Source of the DNA: Aphodomonas sp964553125
GTDB lineage: Bacteria > Bacillota > Clostridia > Christensenellales > Aristaeellaceae
Length of the DNA stretch: 64,000 nucleotides
NCBI GenBank assembly: GCA_964553125.1
Contig: CAZKJW010000001.1
Span: 1-64,000 of the forward strand
Direction of reading: 5' to 3'
Positions 49,882 to 56,688 of this stretch are shown piece after piece. The number at the start of each line of letters is the position of its first letter. Positions within the stretch are counted from its first letter, which is position 1. The notes beneath the pieces are model-generated. The model did not search any database and was not told the DNA's origin. It saw nothing but the letters and a program-made list of their open reading frames with translations. The translations under genes were made by a program, and so were the position numbers.

Positions 49882-50418
49882 ATGGGCGATATCGAATTTA
49901 ACTACGATGGAAGCAACACGATTGGAATTGTGACGAACCGGACAGAGATGCTGGATGGATTTCATTACTATGGGTCATGCGTCGACCCCTTTTGCCAAGG
50001 CGGCGGGGGCGGTCTGCCGCAGATTTATGGGAGAAGCTATTGGATGCCCAAATGCATTAAACGACGCGGAACGGCGACTATCGTGGAGTGGAAAGACGGA
50101 ACACAGACAAAAATTGTCCGCCCCGCGGAGGAGGCGGACGGAGGAATTTACACCGCTTTCTGCATTGCGCTGGGAAAGAAGCTCTTCGGCAATAATTCGG
50201 CGTTGAAGCGTGCTGTTCACAAGGCGGACGAAAGCGTTTTGCTCAAAGCGGAGCAGGAGCGAAAAGAAAAACGCACGCGCGAGCATAACGCTCGAATGCG
50301 CCGTCAGCTCAAACGAGCCGTGAAACGCATTGAAAAGGCGGCGCGCCGACAGCTGAACCGCGAAATTATCGGACAGCAGACCGTTGAGAGAATCGCAGCG
50401 GAAGCTGATGAGGCTTGA
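49882..50418 (+). CDS. Phage protein, unknown, with basic C-terminal coiled coil
   Basis: 178 residues from MGDIEFNYDG, GGGGAGG 10 bases upstream. Middle: GGGGGLPQIYGRSYWMPKCI and VEWKDGTQTKIVRP. The last 60 residues are a very basic helix, likely nucleic-acid binding. Not recognised. Confidence 0.62.
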   Translation: MGDIEFNYDGSNTIGIVTNRTEMLDGFHYYGSCVDPFCQGGGGGLPQIYGRSYWMPKCIKRRGTATIVEWKDGTQTKIVRPAEEADGGIYTAFCIALGKKLFGNNSALKRAVHKADESVLLKAEQERKEKRTREHNARMRRQLKRAVKRIEKAARRQLNREIIGQQTVERIAAEADEA

Positions 50419-50443
50419 ACGCAGCGGGAAAAGGCAGTATAAT
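50415..50443 (+). promoter_or_regulatory. Sigma-A promoter of brnTA
   Basis: TTGAAC (50415-50420), 17-base spacer, TATAAT (50438-50443). A host-type promoter, unlike the 28-bp motif used elsewhere in the phage. Confidence 0.8.
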
Positions 50444-50469
50444 AGAAATTGCAAAAGGAGATGACGGGC

Positions 50470-50748
50470 ATGAGGTTTGAATGGGACGAGGAGAAAAACG
50501 CGATTAACAAGAAGAAGCACGGCATTTCTTTTGAAACGGCGGCGTATGTGTTCAGAGATGAAAACTACATTGAAATGTATGACTTTGAGCATAGTACGGA
50601 AGAAGACAGATATATTGCGATTGGGCGTGTGGGCGAGGTCCTCTTTGTGGTGTTCACGGAGCGGAAAGAAAACATTCGCCTCATCTCGGCCAGACTGGCG
50701 ACAGACGCAGAAAGGAGACTGTACTATGACCAAAACATTCACTATTAA
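50470..50748 (+). CDS. brnT: BrnT-type toxin (RNase)
   Basis: 92 residues. FEWDEEKNAINKKKHGISFE is the exact BrnT start pattern, followed by DRYIAIGRVGEVLFVVFTER and ISARLATDAERRLYY. BrnT is a RelE-fold ribonuclease that stops translation. The ATG at 50470 fits the AAGGAG better than that at 50461. Toxin gene first, antitoxin second, as usual for this system. Confidence 0.9.
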   Translation: MRFEWDEEKNAINKKKHGISFETAAYVFRDENYIEMYDFEHSTEEDRYIAIGRVGEVLFVVFTERKENIRLISARLATDAERRLYYDQNIHY

Positions 50749-50905
50749 CCCGGGGCAGATGCCCGGCGAAGAACAGCTGCGCGAAGTGGCAGAGGCGAAA
50801 AAGCGTCCCATTACCTTTGACGAGGATTCTCCGCAAATGTCTCCTGCAATGGAAAAAGCGTTTCGCTGCGCGGTAATCCAGCGGAACCGCCGCAAAGCGG
50901 AATAG
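50726..50905 (+). CDS. brnA: BrnA-like antitoxin
   Basis: 59 residues, overlapping the end of brnT by 23 bases, with AAAGGAG upstream. Contains RPITFDEDSPQMSPAMEKAF, matching the conserved central part of BrnA; it is shorter than typical and has no clear ribbon-helix-helix end. A terminator follows. Confidence 0.78.
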   Translation: MTKTFTINPGQMPGEEQLREVAEAKKRPITFDEDSPQMSPAMEKAFRCAVIQRNRRKAE

Positions 50906-50932
50906 CGGCAGAAAACTGCATACACAAAGAGC

Positions 50933-50968
50933 AAGACGTTCAGCGCGGTGTTGAACGTCTTTTCTTTT
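50933..50968 (+). terminator. Terminator after brnTA
   Basis: AAGACGTTCA pairs with TGAACGTCTT, then TTCTTTT. Confidence 0.9.
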
Positions 50969-51006
50969 ATAGCCGACCAAGCGAGAGGAGGAAGCCAACG
51001 AAGCAC

Positions 51007-52902
51007 ATGAACGATGAACTTTTTGGCAGAAAAATAAAAAAGATATTTGACGACATCACAGCGGCAGCGGACTGCAACCTGAAGCGGGACAACGCCAACA
51101 TCAACGGCGACACCGCCATGGGCGCGATGCTGCAATACGGCGCCAACAGCGCCAAGGAATACTATCTGGACACCATGGTGCGCCCGGAAATTGCCGCACT
51201 GCACAGAAACGGGGATATTCACATTCACGATCTGGATTTTTACGGCTGGACAACCACCTGCACGCAGATTGAGCTGCGAAAGCTATTCAAAGGCGGCTTT
51301 AACACCGGTCATGGATATTTGCGCGAACCCAAATCCATTGGCAGCTATGCGGCGCTGGCAGCGATCGCCATTCAGTCAAACCAGAACGACCAGCACGGCG
51401 GACAGAGTATTGTGGATTTTGATTATGCCATGGCGGACGGAGTGCGGCTGACGTATAACCGATACCTGACTGAGGCATTCGAGCTGCAGGCAAATCTGGG
51501 CGGGAAGACGGATTCCCACTGGCGCGAAGAATATGCGCTGGAAAAAACCACCCGCGACACCTATCAGGCGATGGAGGGACTCATTCACAACCTGAACACC
51601 ATGCACAGCCGCGCTGGCGCGCAGGTGCCGTTCTCATCCTTGAACTATGGAACGTGTTCTTCGTGGGAAGGCAGACTGGCCATCGAGCAGTTACTTCTGG
51701 CAACGGAAGCGGGTCTGGGCAATGGCGAAACGCCCATCTTCCCCATTCAGATATTCCGCGTAAAGGAGGGCGTGAACTACAATCCTGGCGACCCGAACTA
51801 TGACCTGTTCAAGCTGGCGATGCGGGTAAGCGCCAAGCGTCTGTTCCCGAACTTCTCCTTCATCGACGCGCCGTTCAACCTGCAATACTACAAGCCGAAC
51901 CATCCGGAAACAGAGGTGGCGTACATGGGCTGCAGAACGCGGGTGATGGGGAACGTATGCGGCGAAGAAGTCGCGCCCGGACGGGGAAATCTGAGCTTCA
52001 CCTCGATCAACCTGCCAAGACTGGCCATCAAAGCCGGAGGGCATGAGCGATTCTTCTGGATGAATCTCAATGATATTCTTGTCTCTGTCCGTACTCAGCT
52101 TCTGGATCGTTACAAGGTGCAATGCGCCCGTACCGCGCGGAACTTTCCCTTCCTGATGGGCGAAGGCGTGTGGATGGATTCGGAAAAGCTGGGTTCAAAT
52201 GACACGCTGGAAGAAGTGCTCAAGCACGGTACGCTCTCCATTGGTTTCATCGGTTTAGCGGAGACGCTGAAGGTGCTATGCGGCAAGCACCATGGCGAGA
52301 GCAGCGAGGCGCAGGAGCTGGGGCTTAGGATTGTGAGGCGCGTTCGCGACTTCTGCGACGCTGCAAGCGAAGAAACCGGACTGAACTTTACCTGTCTGGC
52401 GACGCCTGCTGAAAGTCTTTCCGGGAGGTTCGTCAAGCTGGACCGGGAGAAGTACGGCGTGATCGAAGGCGTAACCGACCGGGAATACTACACCAACAGC
52501 TTCCACATTCCCGTGTACTATCCCATTTCAGCGGCAAGGAAGATCGAGCTGGAAGCGCCGTACCACGCGCTGGCCAATGCCGGGCACATTACTTACGTGG
52601 AGATGGACGGCGATCCGAGCCGAAATCTGGAAGCGTTTGAAACCATCATCCGCCATATGAAGGAATGCGGCATCGGGTACGGCAGCATCAACCACCCGGT
52701 GGATCGCGATCCCGTGTGCGGGTACAACGGCATCATCAACGACGTATGCCCCGGTTGCGGACGCATGGAAACGCCGGACGCCCCCTTTGAACGCATTCGG
52801 CGCATCACTGGATATCTGGTTGGAACTTTGGACAAATGGAATGACGCCAAGCGCGCTGAAGAAAAAGAAAGGGTGAAGCATGATGTGCGAGAGAATGCCT
52901 GA
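51007..52902 (+). CDS. nrdD: Anaerobic ribonucleoside-triphosphate reductase NrdD
   Basis: 631 residues. Glycyl-radical enzyme that makes dNTPs without oxygen. NANINGDTAMGAMLQYG and HIHDLDFYGWTTTCTQIEL are typical. The radical glycine is Gly602 in RRITGYLVGT near the end. A zinc site is given by CGYNG...VCPGCG. There is no N-terminal ATP-cone, so it lacks the usual allosteric activity site, as in phage T4. Works with NrdG at 53468. Marks an obligate anaerobic host. Confidence 0.96.
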   Translation: MNDELFGRKIKKIFDDITAAADCNLKRDNANINGDTAMGAMLQYGANSAKEYYLDTMVRPEIAALHRNGDIHIHDLDFYGWTTTCTQIELRKLFKGGFNTGHGYLREPKSIGSYAALAAIAIQSNQNDQHGGQSIVDFDYAMADGVRLTYNRYLTEAFELQANLGGKTDSHWREEYALEKTTRDTYQAMEGLIHNLNTMHSRAGAQVPFSSLNYGTCSSWEGRLAIEQLLLATEAGLGNGETPIFPIQIFRVKEGVNYNPGDPNYDLFKLAMRVSAKRLFPNFSFIDAPFNLQYYKPNHPETEVAYMGCRTRVMGNVCGEEVAPGRGNLSFTSINLPRLAIKAGGHERFFWMNLNDILVSVRTQLLDRYKVQCARTARNFPFLMGEGVWMDSEKLGSNDTLEEVLKHGTLSIGFIGLAETLKVLCGKHHGESSEAQELGLRIVRRVRDFCDAASEETGLNFTCLATPAESLSGRFVKLDREKYGVIEGVTDREYYTNSFHIPVYYPISAARKIELEAPYHALANAGHITYVEMDGDPSRNLEAFETIIRHMKECGIGYGSINHPVDRDPVCGYNGIINDVCPGCGRMETPDAPFERIRRITGYLVGTLDKWNDAKRAEEKERVKHDVRENA

Positions 52903-53044
52903 TATGGAGATTCGGCATGAGCCGCAGGGATATTACAGCCTTTACGTGGACGGGATTTTTGAAGGAAACTATGACAACCAGATGGAAGCCGTTCTGGCGG
53001 CGGACGCATTGATGCATCCGCGGGAGGCAGCGGAAACGGCGTGA
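52880..53044 (+). CDS. Small phage protein between nrdD and nrdG
   Basis: 54 residues, overlapping the end of nrdD. Reads MEIRHEPQGYYSLYVDGIFE and GNYDNQMEAVLAADAL. Resembles short phage proteins next to nrdD; the GYYxLYVDGxF part suggests a small beta fold. Function unknown. Confidence 0.6.
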   Translation: MMCERMPDMEIRHEPQGYYSLYVDGIFEGNYDNQMEAVLAADALMHPREAAETA

Positions 53045-53205
53045 ACGGTTGGAAGAGAATCTCGCAGGGGCTGGTTTTCCTGCTGACGGCCATTGCCGCC
53101 ACGGTTGCAGGTCTTTTGATCGCTGGAAAACCGGCATGGTTTGCCATCATCATTTACTGGGTGGTGCTGACGCTCAAAAACCTTTGCGACTGGCTGGGGC
53201 GATGA
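53041..53205 (+). CDS. Small membrane protein with two helices
   Basis: GTG start overlapping the previous stop. 54 residues: GLVFLLTAIAATVAGLLIAG and AWFAIIIYWVVLTLKNL. Unknown. Confidence 0.55.
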   Translation: MNGWKRISQGLVFLLTAIAATVAGLLIAGKPAWFAIIIYWVVLTLKNLCDWLGR

Positions 53206-53210
53206 CGGAA

Positions 53211-53250
53211 GAAGAGCTTGCGGAGAAAAAACGCAGGCTCTCTTCTTTTT
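53211..53250 (+). terminator. Terminator
   Basis: AGAGC-t-TGCG pairs with CGCA-g-GCTCT, followed by CTTCTTTTT. It would end part of the transcript before nrdG. Confidence 0.75.
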
Positions 53251-53267
53251 AGAAAGGGGAAAGAACG

Positions 53268-53471
53268 ATGATAGCTAAAAAATGCGATCGGTGCGGGGCT
53301 TATTACGACCCGTATGGAAAACAGTCGGACGAAACACAGGCGAATGGTTGTGTGCTGCTCAATGTTGACAAGTGTCAGCCGCACTTTTGCAGTGATGTGT
53401 TCGATTTATGCCCTTCGTGCATGGCTGGTTTATATTCATTTATACAAAATAAAGAGGAGGGAGCAAAATGA
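53268..53471 (+). CDS. Small zinc-ribbon protein
   Basis: 67 residues: KKCDRCGAYYDPYG and FDLCPSCMAGLYSF give two CxxC pairs. AAAGGGGA upstream; overlaps nrdG by 4 bp. Perhaps a nucleic-acid or regulator protein. Confidence 0.68.
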   Translation: MIAKKCDRCGAYYDPYGKQSDETQANGCVLLNVDKCQPHFCSDVFDLCPSCMAGLYSFIQNKEEGAK

Positions 53472-53968
53472 AGACACGGATTTACGGGCTGGTACAGAAT
53501 TCTTATGTGGACGGGCCGGGAATTCGCATGGCGGTGTTTTTTCAGGGCTGTCTGCTGCATTGCCCGGGGTGTCACAATCGTGGATCATGGGATCCTAACG
53601 CCGGCATAGAGATGGACACGGAGGAAATCAAGCGGCGGATGGCAATTGATCCTCTGCTGGCGGGTATCACGCTTTCGGGCGGCGAACCGTTTTTGCAGCC
53701 GGAAGCGGCGCTGGATCTGGCAAAATTCGCGCATTCGCTGGGGCTGAACGTCTGGTGTTACACAGGCTACCGCATGGGCGATATTCTCTACAAAAGCGGC
53801 GATACGGCCCAGATTGCCCTGCTGAGGGAAACGGACGTGCTGGTGGACGGGCCGTTCAAGCAAAACGAGGCCTCGTTGGAATTGAAATGGCATGGAAGCA
53901 GGAACCAGCGGATTATCGATGTGAAAAAAACTTTGGAGAAAGGAATGACGATTTGCTATGACAATTAA
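53468..53968 (+). CDS. nrdG: Anaerobic ribonucleotide reductase activase NrdG (radical SAM)
   Basis: 166 residues. CLLHCPGC binds the 4Fe-4S cluster, LSGGEPFLQ contacts SAM. VQNSYVDGPGIRMAVFFQGC is the standard NrdG start. It makes the glycyl radical on NrdD. Confidence 0.96.
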   Translation: MKTRIYGLVQNSYVDGPGIRMAVFFQGCLLHCPGCHNRGSWDPNAGIEMDTEEIKRRMAIDPLLAGITLSGGEPFLQPEAALDLAKFAHSLGLNVWCYTGYRMGDILYKSGDTAQIALLRETDVLVDGPFKQNEASLELKWHGSRNQRIIDVKKTLEKGMTICYDN

Positions 53969-54299
53969 CGAATATCAGAAAGAGACGCTGAGGACGGAGC
54001 CGGCCGTGGCAAAAGGAACGCGGCTCAAGCGGCTCATCAATGGGTTGATGGGACTCAACGGCGAGGCGGGCGAGGCAATTGATATTCTCAAGAAGCATCT
54101 GTTTCAGGGACACGAACTTGAAAGCGAGCATCTTGCGAAGGAGCTGGGCGACGTAGCATGGTATCTGGCGGTGACGGCGGATGCGCTGGGCTATACGCTG
54201 GAGGAGATTCTGGAGATGAATGTGGAAAAGCTGCGCGCGAGGTATCCGGACGGGTTTGATTCGGAGAGGAGCGCGCATAGAAAAAAGGATGATATTTAA
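53958..54299 (+). CDS. MazG-like nucleotide pyrophosphohydrolase
   Basis: 113 residues. GLNGEAGEAIDILKKHLFQG and KELGDVAWYLAVTADALG carry the ExxE and ExxD metal-binding motifs of all-alpha NTP pyrophosphatases. In phages such proteins clean the nucleotide pool or lower alarmone-like signals. Overlaps nrdG by 11 bases. Confidence 0.88.
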   Translation: MTINEYQKETLRTEPAVAKGTRLKRLINGLMGLNGEAGEAIDILKKHLFQGHELESEHLAKELGDVAWYLAVTADALGYTLEEILEMNVEKLRARYPDGFDSERSAHRKKDDI

Positions 54300-54620
54300 T
54301 GCCCGCTTTTGCCGGGAAAAACGTCCACTGCCCACTTTTGTTTTTGAAAAAGCGGGCAAAACCGGGTGAGGTCGCGAAAAATGGCCAGAAAAAGTGGGCA
54401 AATGGCCACTTTTACAAAACAAAAGTGGCCACGAAAAGCCCGAAAAATGGGCCGAAAATGGCATAAAAACGGCGTTTTTGGCCCGTTTTAAGGCGAAAAT
54501 TGACGATTTTGAGGGTTCGTGGCCATTTGCCCACTTTTATTTCTATTTAATTGCGAAAAAGAAATAAATAGATATATAGTAATAGACGAAAAAAAGTGGG
54601 TTTTTGGCCACAAGTCATTT
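54300..54620. repeat. Non-coding block of iterated inverted repeats, candidate replication origin
   Basis: No gene fits. The decamer AAAAGTGG(G/C)C or its complement recurs: 54330-54339, 54390-54399, 54404-54413, 54421-54430, 54529-54538, 54591-54600, with variants AAAAGCGGGC at 54301-54310 and 54348-54357. AAAGTGGGCAAATGGCCAC (54391-54409) is perfectly inverted at 54519-54537 (19 bp). GGCCACTTTT-acaaaac-AAAAGTGGCC is a perfect hairpin. An A/T-rich stretch (54538-54590) lies beside them. This is the usual look of an origin with iterons; a regulator-binding array is the alternative. Confidence 0.55.
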
Positions 54621-54707
54621 TGCAGGCCGCTTTTCGAGGCCGGCTGCGTGAAAAAGGAGGGACGGCATAAGACCAATCGTTGCTGCGAAGAATCATCCTG
54701 ATTCGCC

Positions 54708-54736
54708 TTGTTCATTTTTTCGTTCAAGGGTATAAT
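54708..54736 (+). promoter_or_regulatory. Sigma-A promoter
   Basis: TTGTTC (54708-54713), 17-base spacer, TATAAT (54731-54736), 24 bases before the ATG at 54760. The stretch 54621-54707 shows no feature. Confidence 0.78.
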
Positions 54737-54759
54737 AGAATATGTGCGAGGTGAGAAGG

Positions 54760-55071
54760 ATGAAAGAGAACTCCTATTCCAAAATGTATCGAGTGGACGC
54801 TCGGGACGAATGGATGAACGCGGCGTATGACGAAGAAGGAAACGCCGTCGTATGCGAGCGATGTTCTTGCGAAATGAAGTGGAACCCCGTGATGCAGGTA
54901 TGGTATTGCCCGGAGTGCGAAGCCGAAATGGATCGCCCAACCTACTTTCTGCACATCGGCGCCCAGCCGCCCGGAAGCGAGTGCCTGACCAACTGCTGGG
55001 AGAACTACCCTTTCTGCAAGAAATATTGCGAGCGTTACGCCATTGACCCCAAGGATCCGATGCTTACTTGA
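54760..55071 (+). CDS. Zinc-ribbon phage protein
   Basis: 103 residues from MKENSYSKMYRVDARDEW; an in-frame ATG at 54742 is an alternative. CERCSCEMKWNP and WYCPECEAEM form a zinc ribbon; three further cysteines follow (CLTNCWENYPFCKKYC). It has its own host-type promoter. Unknown role. Confidence 0.68.
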   Translation: MKENSYSKMYRVDARDEWMNAAYDEEGNAVVCERCSCEMKWNPVMQVWYCPECEAEMDRPTYFLHIGAQPPGSECLTNCWENYPFCKKYCERYAIDPKDPMLT

Positions 55072-55089
55072 TATTCGCCAGAGAAGACG

Positions 55090-55119
55090 TTGACAGCTTT
55101 CGAAGGCGCATGATATAAT
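55090..55119 (+). promoter_or_regulatory. Promoter of the antisense RNA of a type I toxin module
   Basis: TTGACA (55090-55095), 18-base spacer, TATAAT (55114-55119). Confidence 0.78.
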
Positions 55120-55125
55120 AACGGC

Positions 55126-55218
55126 AGGAAGGGATGACGCTTTTGGCAGGGCTTCTCCCCTCTCGGAGTGGAAAAGCCGCTTTCCAGTTAGCGCTGGATG
55201 GCGGCTGTTGCTTTATTT
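55126..55218 (+). ncRNA. Candidate antitoxin RNA (RatA-like)
   Basis: Runs from the promoter at 55090 to a terminator at 55175-55218: AGCCGC-tt-TCCAG...CTGGA-tg-GCGGCT, then TTGCTTTATTT. It converges on the toxin gene 55213-55296 from the other strand, so its 3' end can pair with the toxin mRNA. This layout is typical of TxpA/RatA-like pairs in Bacillota. Confidence 0.62.
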
Positions 55219-55296
55219 ATCCTTCTTGTAGCTGAGAACAGCAAACACAAGCATGATAATCATGATAACAATGGACAACGTTTCGTAGTCGGTCAT
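55213..55296 (-). CDS. TxpA/holin-like type I toxin peptide
   Basis: 27 residues: MTDYETLSIVIMIIMLVFAV, then LSYKKDK. One membrane helix with a short basic tail, matching the putative holin-like toxins of Bacillota. GGGAGGTGATC before the start; one in-frame ATG lies three bases upstream. Minus strand, unlike most of the phage. An extended -10 (TGGTATAAT, 55387-55382) lies about 90 bases upstream. Confidence 0.75.
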   Translation of the reverse strand: MTDYETLSIVIMIIMLVFAVLSYKKDK

Positions 55297-55438
55297 CATG
55301 ATCACCTCCCTTTTGTAGGGAGAGGTGAAAAGCCAAGCGCCATCTGTTTCCTTCCTGCCGGAAGCACAAAGCTTCGCGAATATTATACCATGCCATAAAT
55401 AGACCCGCCAAATGATATTCTGGCGGCGTTTGTGTTTC

Positions 55439-55466
55439 CGCGAAAAATACATGCCCTTTTATGAAG
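55439..55466 (+). promoter_or_regulatory. 28-bp phage promoter-like motif, copy 10
   Basis: CGCGAAAAATACA...TTTTATGAAG. Lies 17 kb away from the other nine copies and is followed at once by a terminator. Confidence 0.65.
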
Positions 55467-55500
55467 AGAGAAGACAATACGCCTTCTCTCTTTTCATTTT
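55466..55500 (+). terminator. Terminator immediately after motif copy 10
   Basis: GAGAGAAG pairs with CTTCTCTC, then TTTTCATTTT. No gene lies between motif and terminator. Confidence 0.8.
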
Positions 55501-55541
55501 GTTTGCGTTGCCGGATGATGAAAGAATTTTGAATAGGCGAT

Positions 55542-55727
55542 TCATTCTTTTAGCTGCGGAGCTTGATATTTCGCCGCGGGAGATGCGTTCTTGAATTCAA
55601 GACGGAAGTCCCGCTCCGGAATGTCGTTCAGTTCCGTTTTGTAGCCGGCAACCAAGCCGCACCTCGGACATTTCCGAGAGGCAAAATTGATATTGCACCG
55701 ATAGCAGGTATATAGATATCGATTCAT
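55542..55727 (-). CDS. Small zinc-ribbon protein on the minus strand
   Basis: 61 residues starting MNRYLYTCYRCNINFASRKC; C-x2-C pairs in TCYRC and KCPRCG. AAAGGAAA before the ATG. Unknown; together with the toxin peptide it is one of the few minus-strand genes in the phage. Confidence 0.65.
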   Translation of the reverse strand: MNRYLYTCYRCNINFASRKCPRCGLVAGYKTELNDIPERDFRLEFKNASPAAKYQAPQLKE

Positions 55728-55850
55728 GTGTTTCCTTTCTCGACAATCAGTTCCGAAGAGACTGCGATTCTCTTTGGCGCATCTTTTACCATGAAATCGG
55801 TGCAATGTCAAGCGGCATTCTGTGAAAACAAAATCAAGGAGGTCAGCGTC

Positions 55851-56183
55851 ATGAAACGAGGCTCAAAGGAAGCGAAGTTTCAGAGCGCTCTGATTCGCGA
55901 ACTGAAAAAGCGGTTCCCCGGCTGCATCGTGACGAAGCTGGACTCCGGCCACATACAGGGCATACCGGATTTGCTTCTTCTCTGGGGAAGACGCTGGGCT
56001 GCGCTGGAATGCAAGCGAAACAAAAGCGCGCATCATCAGCCCAATCAGGAGTATTACGTAAGCCGGATGAACGAGATGTCCTTTGCGAGATTTATATTCC
56101 CGGAGAACAAGGAGGAAGTCCTGAATGAACTGGAACAGGCATTCGGAGGTGGAGGGAACGCACGCGCTCCTCTCTCCAAGTAA
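55851..56183 (+). CDS. VRR-NUC domain nuclease
   Basis: 110 residues. KFQSALIRELKKRFPGCIVT, SGHIQGIPDLLLLWG and ALECKRNKSAHHQPNQEYYV give the PD-(D/E)xK core of VRR-NUC proteins. These act in phage recombination or replication and are often next to helicases. AAGGAGG 9 bases before the ATG. Its last 59 bases overlap the next gene in another frame. Confidence 0.9.
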   Translation: MKRGSKEAKFQSALIRELKKRFPGCIVTKLDSGHIQGIPDLLLLWGRRWAALECKRNKSAHHQPNQEYYVSRMNEMSFARFIFPENKEEVLNELEQAFGGGGNARAPLSK

Positions 56184-56688
56184 TTATCACTGGATTGGCT
56201 ACGACGAAACCAAACTGGCGGAGACCTACAAGCGCAAACAGGCGATTGCAAAGGGCACAGAGCTTCACGAGTTTGCCGCCCGGTGCATTCGGCTGGGGCA
56301 GAAGCTGCCCAAGAGCCAGAAAACGCTCAACATGCATGTCAACGACGCCATCGGCTACAAGATGACGGCCGAGGTTCCTTTATATTATTCCCCCAATTGC
56401 TACGGGACGGCAGACGCTATTTCCTTTCGGAACGGCATGCTGCGCATTCATGATTTGAAAACAGGCGAAACCCCGGCGCACATGGAGCAGCTGATGATCT
56501 ATGCGGCGCTTTTTTGTTTGGAATACCGCGTGAAGCCCGCCGACATCAAGATGGAGCTTCGCCTGTATCAGAACGACCAGATCATTTATCATAACCCCGA
56601 GGTGGATGAGATTGTGCCAGTGATGGACAAGATTGTCAGCTTCGACAAAATCATCAACCGCATCAGAGAAGAGGAGGGCGAAGCATGA
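56125..56688 (+). CDS. PD-(D/E)xK nuclease-like phage protein
   Basis: 187 residues. AKGTELHEFAARCIRLGQ, GTADAISFRNGMLRIHDLKT and HMEQLMIYAALFCLEYRV carry the Asp, the D-x-K and the QxxxY motif of RecB/YqaJ-type nucleases. Overlaps VRR-NUC by 59 bases and the next gene by 4 bases, so the three are coupled. Confidence 0.85.
   Translation: MNWNRHSEVEGTHALLSPSNYHWIGYDETKLAETYKRKQAIAKGTELHEFAARCIRLGQKLPKSQKTLNMHVNDAIGYKMTAEVPLYYSPNCYGTADAISFRNGMLRIHDLKTGETPAHMEQLMIYAALFCLEYRVKPADIKMELRLYQNDQIIYHNPEVDEIVPVMDKIVSFDKIINRIREEEGEA

Noticed and set aside
54373..54388. CGCGAAAAATGGCCAG, resembling the first half of the 28-bp motif
   Set aside because: No TATGAA at the required distance; probably part of the repeat block.
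55412..55594. 60-codon plus-strand frame
   Set aside because: Runs through the promoter motif and its terminator, no binding site.
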